The position numbers were made by a program, and so were the translations under genes. This document shows, in pieces, positions 62,055 to 64,000 of a DNA stretch of 64,000 nt. Location: NCBI RefSeq assembly GCF_900115285.1, contig NZ_FOYW01000004.1:1-64000 (forward strand). The letters run 5' to 3'. Every line of letters starts with the position of its first letter. The first letter of the stretch is position 1. This stretch comes from Marinobacter daqiaonensis. GTDB taxonomy: Bacteria > Pseudomonadota > Gammaproteobacteria > Pseudomonadales > Oleiphilaceae. The notes beneath the pieces are model-generated. The model saw only the letters and a program-made list of their open reading frames with translations. It was not told where the DNA came from and did not search any database.

Positions 62055-62758
62055 AGCTGGCCGTCATTCCCGCCCGGGGCGGCAGCAAGCGCATTCCCCG
62101 AAAGAACATCAGGGAGTTCTGCGGCCGGCCGATGATTGCCTGGTCAATTCAGGCAGCCCTCGATAGCGGATGTTTTGACCGGGTCATTGTCTCCACGGAC
62201 GACGAGGAAATTGCCGCCGTAGCCAGGGCCCACGGTGCGGAGGTTCCCTTCCTGCGCCCGCCGGAGTTGTCGGACGACCATACCGGAACGATTCCGGTTA
62301 TTGCCCACGCCATCGGAGAGCTGTCGAAAAGCCAGCGGCCGGACCTGACCTGCTGCCTCTATGCCACAGCGCCCTTTGTCACGCCGGACGATCTTCGGCG
62401 GGGCGAGCAGCTTATGGCAGAGTCGGGCGCGGACTACGCCTTTACGGTGACCAGCTTCGCGTTTCCGATCCAGCGGGCCCTGCGGATAACGGAGAAGGGA
62501 CGCGTTGAGATGTTCTGGCCGGAGCAGTTTGCCGTCCGTTCCCAGGACCTGGAGGAGGCCTGGCACGATGCCGGCCAGTTCTACTGGGGCCGCTCGGCCG
62601 CCTGGCTGGAGGCCCGGCCGCTGTTCGCCGCCGGCTCGATTCCCATCGCGCTGCCCCGTTACCGCGTACAGGATATCGATACGCCGGAGGACTGGGAGCG
62701 GGCCGAGTGGCTGTTCCGGGCGATGCTCGAATCCCCCAGGTCCGGGTCGGCTGGATGA
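62051..62758 (+). CDS. pseF: Pseudaminic acid cytidylyltransferase, PseF
   Basis: A 235-residue CMP-sugar synthase-type enzyme that activates pseudaminic acid with CTP. The nucleotide motif AVIPARGGSKRIPRKNI at the N-terminus and YATAPFVTPDDLR are the signatures. In this operon it comes before pseG although it acts last in the pathway. It overlaps both neighbours (ATGA junctions). Confidence 0.94.
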   Translation: MKLAVIPARGGSKRIPRKNIREFCGRPMIAWSIQAALDSGCFDRVIVSTDDEEIAAVARAHGAEVPFLRPPELSDDHTGTIPVIAHAIGELSKSQRPDLTCCLYATAPFVTPDDLRRGEQLMAESGADYAFTVTSFAFPIQRALRITEKGRVEMFWPEQFAVRSQDLEEAWHDAGQFYWGRSAAWLEARPLFAAGSIPIALPRYRVQDIDTPEDWERAEWLFRAMLESPRSGSAG

Positions 62759-63849
62759 TTGTTGCATTTCGTGCCGATGCGTCTGTCGATATTGGTTCCG
62801 GGCATGTCATGCGATGCCTGACGCTGGCGGACGAGCTGAAGCGTCAGGGGGCCGACTGTCATTTTATCATGCGCCCCCTCCCTGGTGCCCTGACGGCACT
62901 GGTGGAGTCCCGTGGCCATCGGGTAGAGCGACTTCCGGAACTGGATGATCGGTTGGCTCCTGAACCCTCGGATGCCGAAGGCCCGGCCCACAGTCATTGG
63001 CTTGCCGGAAGCTGGCGGCAGGACGCGGCTGACACCGGCACGGTCGTGGAACGCCTGAAGCCGGACTGGCTGGTGGTGGACCACTATGGCATCGAAGCTC
63101 GCTGGGAACGTGTCCTGAAAGCCGGTTGTGCCCGGCTAATGGCTATTGATGACCTGGCGGATCGGGCCCATGACTGCGACCTGTTGCTGGACCAGAATCT
63201 GGGACGTGAGCCGGAGGATTATCGGCGGTGGGTGCCCGCCAATTGCCAGCTGATGACGGGCCCCTCCTTCGCCCTGTTAAGACCGGAATTTCGCGCCTGG
63301 CGCGACCGCAGTCTGGCTCGCAGGCGAGGATCGTCGGAACCGCTGGAACTGCTGATCAATCTGGGTGGCGTGGACCGGGAAAATCTCACCGGGCATCTCC
63401 TGGCCCGACTGTCGACCTGCCCAATTCCGGCGCATACCCGGATTACGGTAGTGATGGGCCAGAGCGCCCCCCGGGTTGATGAGGTGAAAAGCCGTGCACG
63501 GCAGATGCCATGGATAACCGACGTCAGGGTCGGCGTGAGCAACATGGCGGAGATCATGGCGCACTCCGACCTTGCCATTGGCGCCGCTGGCGGCACGTCC
63601 TGGGAGCGGTGCTGCCTGGGCCTGCCCGCCCTGCTGGTGGTCATGGCGGATAACCAGAGGGCCGGCGCGAATGCCCTGGCAGAGCGGGGGGCGGCCCTCC
63701 TTCTGGGTGACTCTTGGGCTGATGCCACGTTACTCTGCAGGGGCCTTGGCCAGGCCCTGGAGCAGGCCGAAACCCTGTCAAGCCGGGCGGCGTCAGTGTG
63801 CGACGGTGCTGGCGCCCAACGAGTCGTCAAAAAGATGATGGAGCTTTAA
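62755..63849 (+). CDS. pseG: UDP-sugar hydrolase PseG
   Basis: A 364-residue GT-B-like hydrolase that removes UDP from the diacetylated sugar. GSGHVMRCLTLADEL contains the catalytic His-17; LLINLGGVDRENLTG and IGAAGGTSWERCCLGLP are the C-terminal binding signatures. ATG 62755 overlaps the pseF stop (ATGA); the start at 62707 lies within pseF and is rejected. Confidence 0.93.
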   Translation: MIVAFRADASVDIGSGHVMRCLTLADELKRQGADCHFIMRPLPGALTALVESRGHRVERLPELDDRLAPEPSDAEGPAHSHWLAGSWRQDAADTGTVVERLKPDWLVVDHYGIEARWERVLKAGCARLMAIDDLADRAHDCDLLLDQNLGREPEDYRRWVPANCQLMTGPSFALLRPEFRAWRDRSLARRRGSSEPLELLINLGGVDRENLTGHLLARLSTCPIPAHTRITVVMGQSAPRVDEVKSRARQMPWITDVRVGVSNMAEIMAHSDLAIGAAGGTSWERCCLGLPALLVVMADNQRAGANALAERGAALLLGDSWADATLLCRGLGQALEQAETLSSRAASVCDGAGAQRVVKKMMEL

Positions 63850-63850
63850 G

Positions 63851-64000
63851 GTGAGCGGTAGTCTCCGCACCATGACCGAGGACGATCTGGAGAGGGTTCG
63901 CCGTTGGCGCAATCATCCGGATGTCCGCCGGTACATGTACACGACCCATGAGATCGACCCGGCGGAGCACAGGGCATGGTTTGAACGCACCCGGGACTCG
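63851..64000 (+). CDS. pseH: Pseudaminic acid N-acetyltransferase PseH (partial)
   Basis: The first 50 codons of a GNAT acetyltransferase, cut by the right edge. It starts with GTG at 63851, one base after the pseG stop. The segment TEDDLERVRRWRNHPDVRRY is the PseH-type N-terminus, and EHRAWFERTRDS continues it. It would acetylate the 4-amino group using acetyl-CoA. pseI, the synthase step, is not in the window and would be expected just beyond it. Confidence 0.85.
   Translation, partial: MSGSLRTMTEDDLERVRRWRNHPDVRRYMYTTHEIDPAEHRAWFERTRDS

Overview
The window reads as chromosomal DNA of a marine gammaproteobacterium, most like Marinobacter or a close relative. That placement is from memory: it rests on gene order (str/S10/spc/alpha ribosomal block, uvrA-MFS-ssb, glnA-DUF4124-ntrB-ntrC, glnE-ilvE-LPS core), on Pseudomonas/Marinobacter-like protein sequences, and on a fairly high G+C content. 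No search was run. There is no sign of a prophage, integron, insertion sequence or CRISPR array, and no rRNA or tRNA gene was seen.

Layout. 1-13,980 is the end of tuf followed by the S10, spc and alpha ribosomal protein operons (rpsJ to rplQ, including secY, rpmJ and rpoA), with a strong promoter ahead of rpsJ and an internal promoter ahead of rpsM. 13,980-14,385 is a cluster of REP-like palindromes. 14,386-19,445 holds uvrA, a divergent MFS transporter and ssb. 19,474-22,596 holds a PAS/PAS/degenerate-GGDEF protein and, divergently, a Wzx-type flippase. 22,930-38,846 is a long MSHA-type type IV pilus operon (mshI, a separate PilN-like gene, mshJ, K, L, M, N, E, G, F, B, A, C, D, O, P, Q), with most genes overlapping by a few bases.

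38,869-44,316 is a nitrogen-control locus on the minus strand: glnA, a DUF4124 gene, ntrB (glnL) and ntrC (glnG). Candidate sigma-54 promoters and NtrC sites lie ahead of both glnA and ntrB. 44,335-57,491 holds typA, a proline iminopeptidase, dtd, a major porin, a CYTH triphosphatase, mgtE, a two-helix K+ channel, glnE, ilvE and a DUF6165 gene. 57,662-64,000 is an LPS/surface sugar region: a family 9 glycosyltransferase, a Kdo-kinase-like gene, and pseB, pseC, pseF, pseG and the start of pseH for CMP-pseudaminic acid.

How they fit together. The pilus operon, the flippase and the pseudaminic acid genes are all surface structures. MshE carries an N-terminal MshEN domain, the type that binds cyclic di-GMP, and a GGDEF-like protein that appears catalytically dead is encoded nearby. 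GlnE (adenylylation of glutamine synthetase), GlnA and NtrBC form a nitrogen regulatory set, although glnE lies about 9 kb from glnA.

The most unusual non-coding signal is a pair of related, about 170-base, two-tier palindromes built from CACGGA units (46,153-46,324 and 57,528-57,703). One of them supplies the last codons of the glycosyltransferase gene. I found no convincing wholly new multi-gene system. The best candidates for a second look are these palindromes, the unusual N-terminus of MshQ and the remodelled LPS/pseudaminic acid locus.
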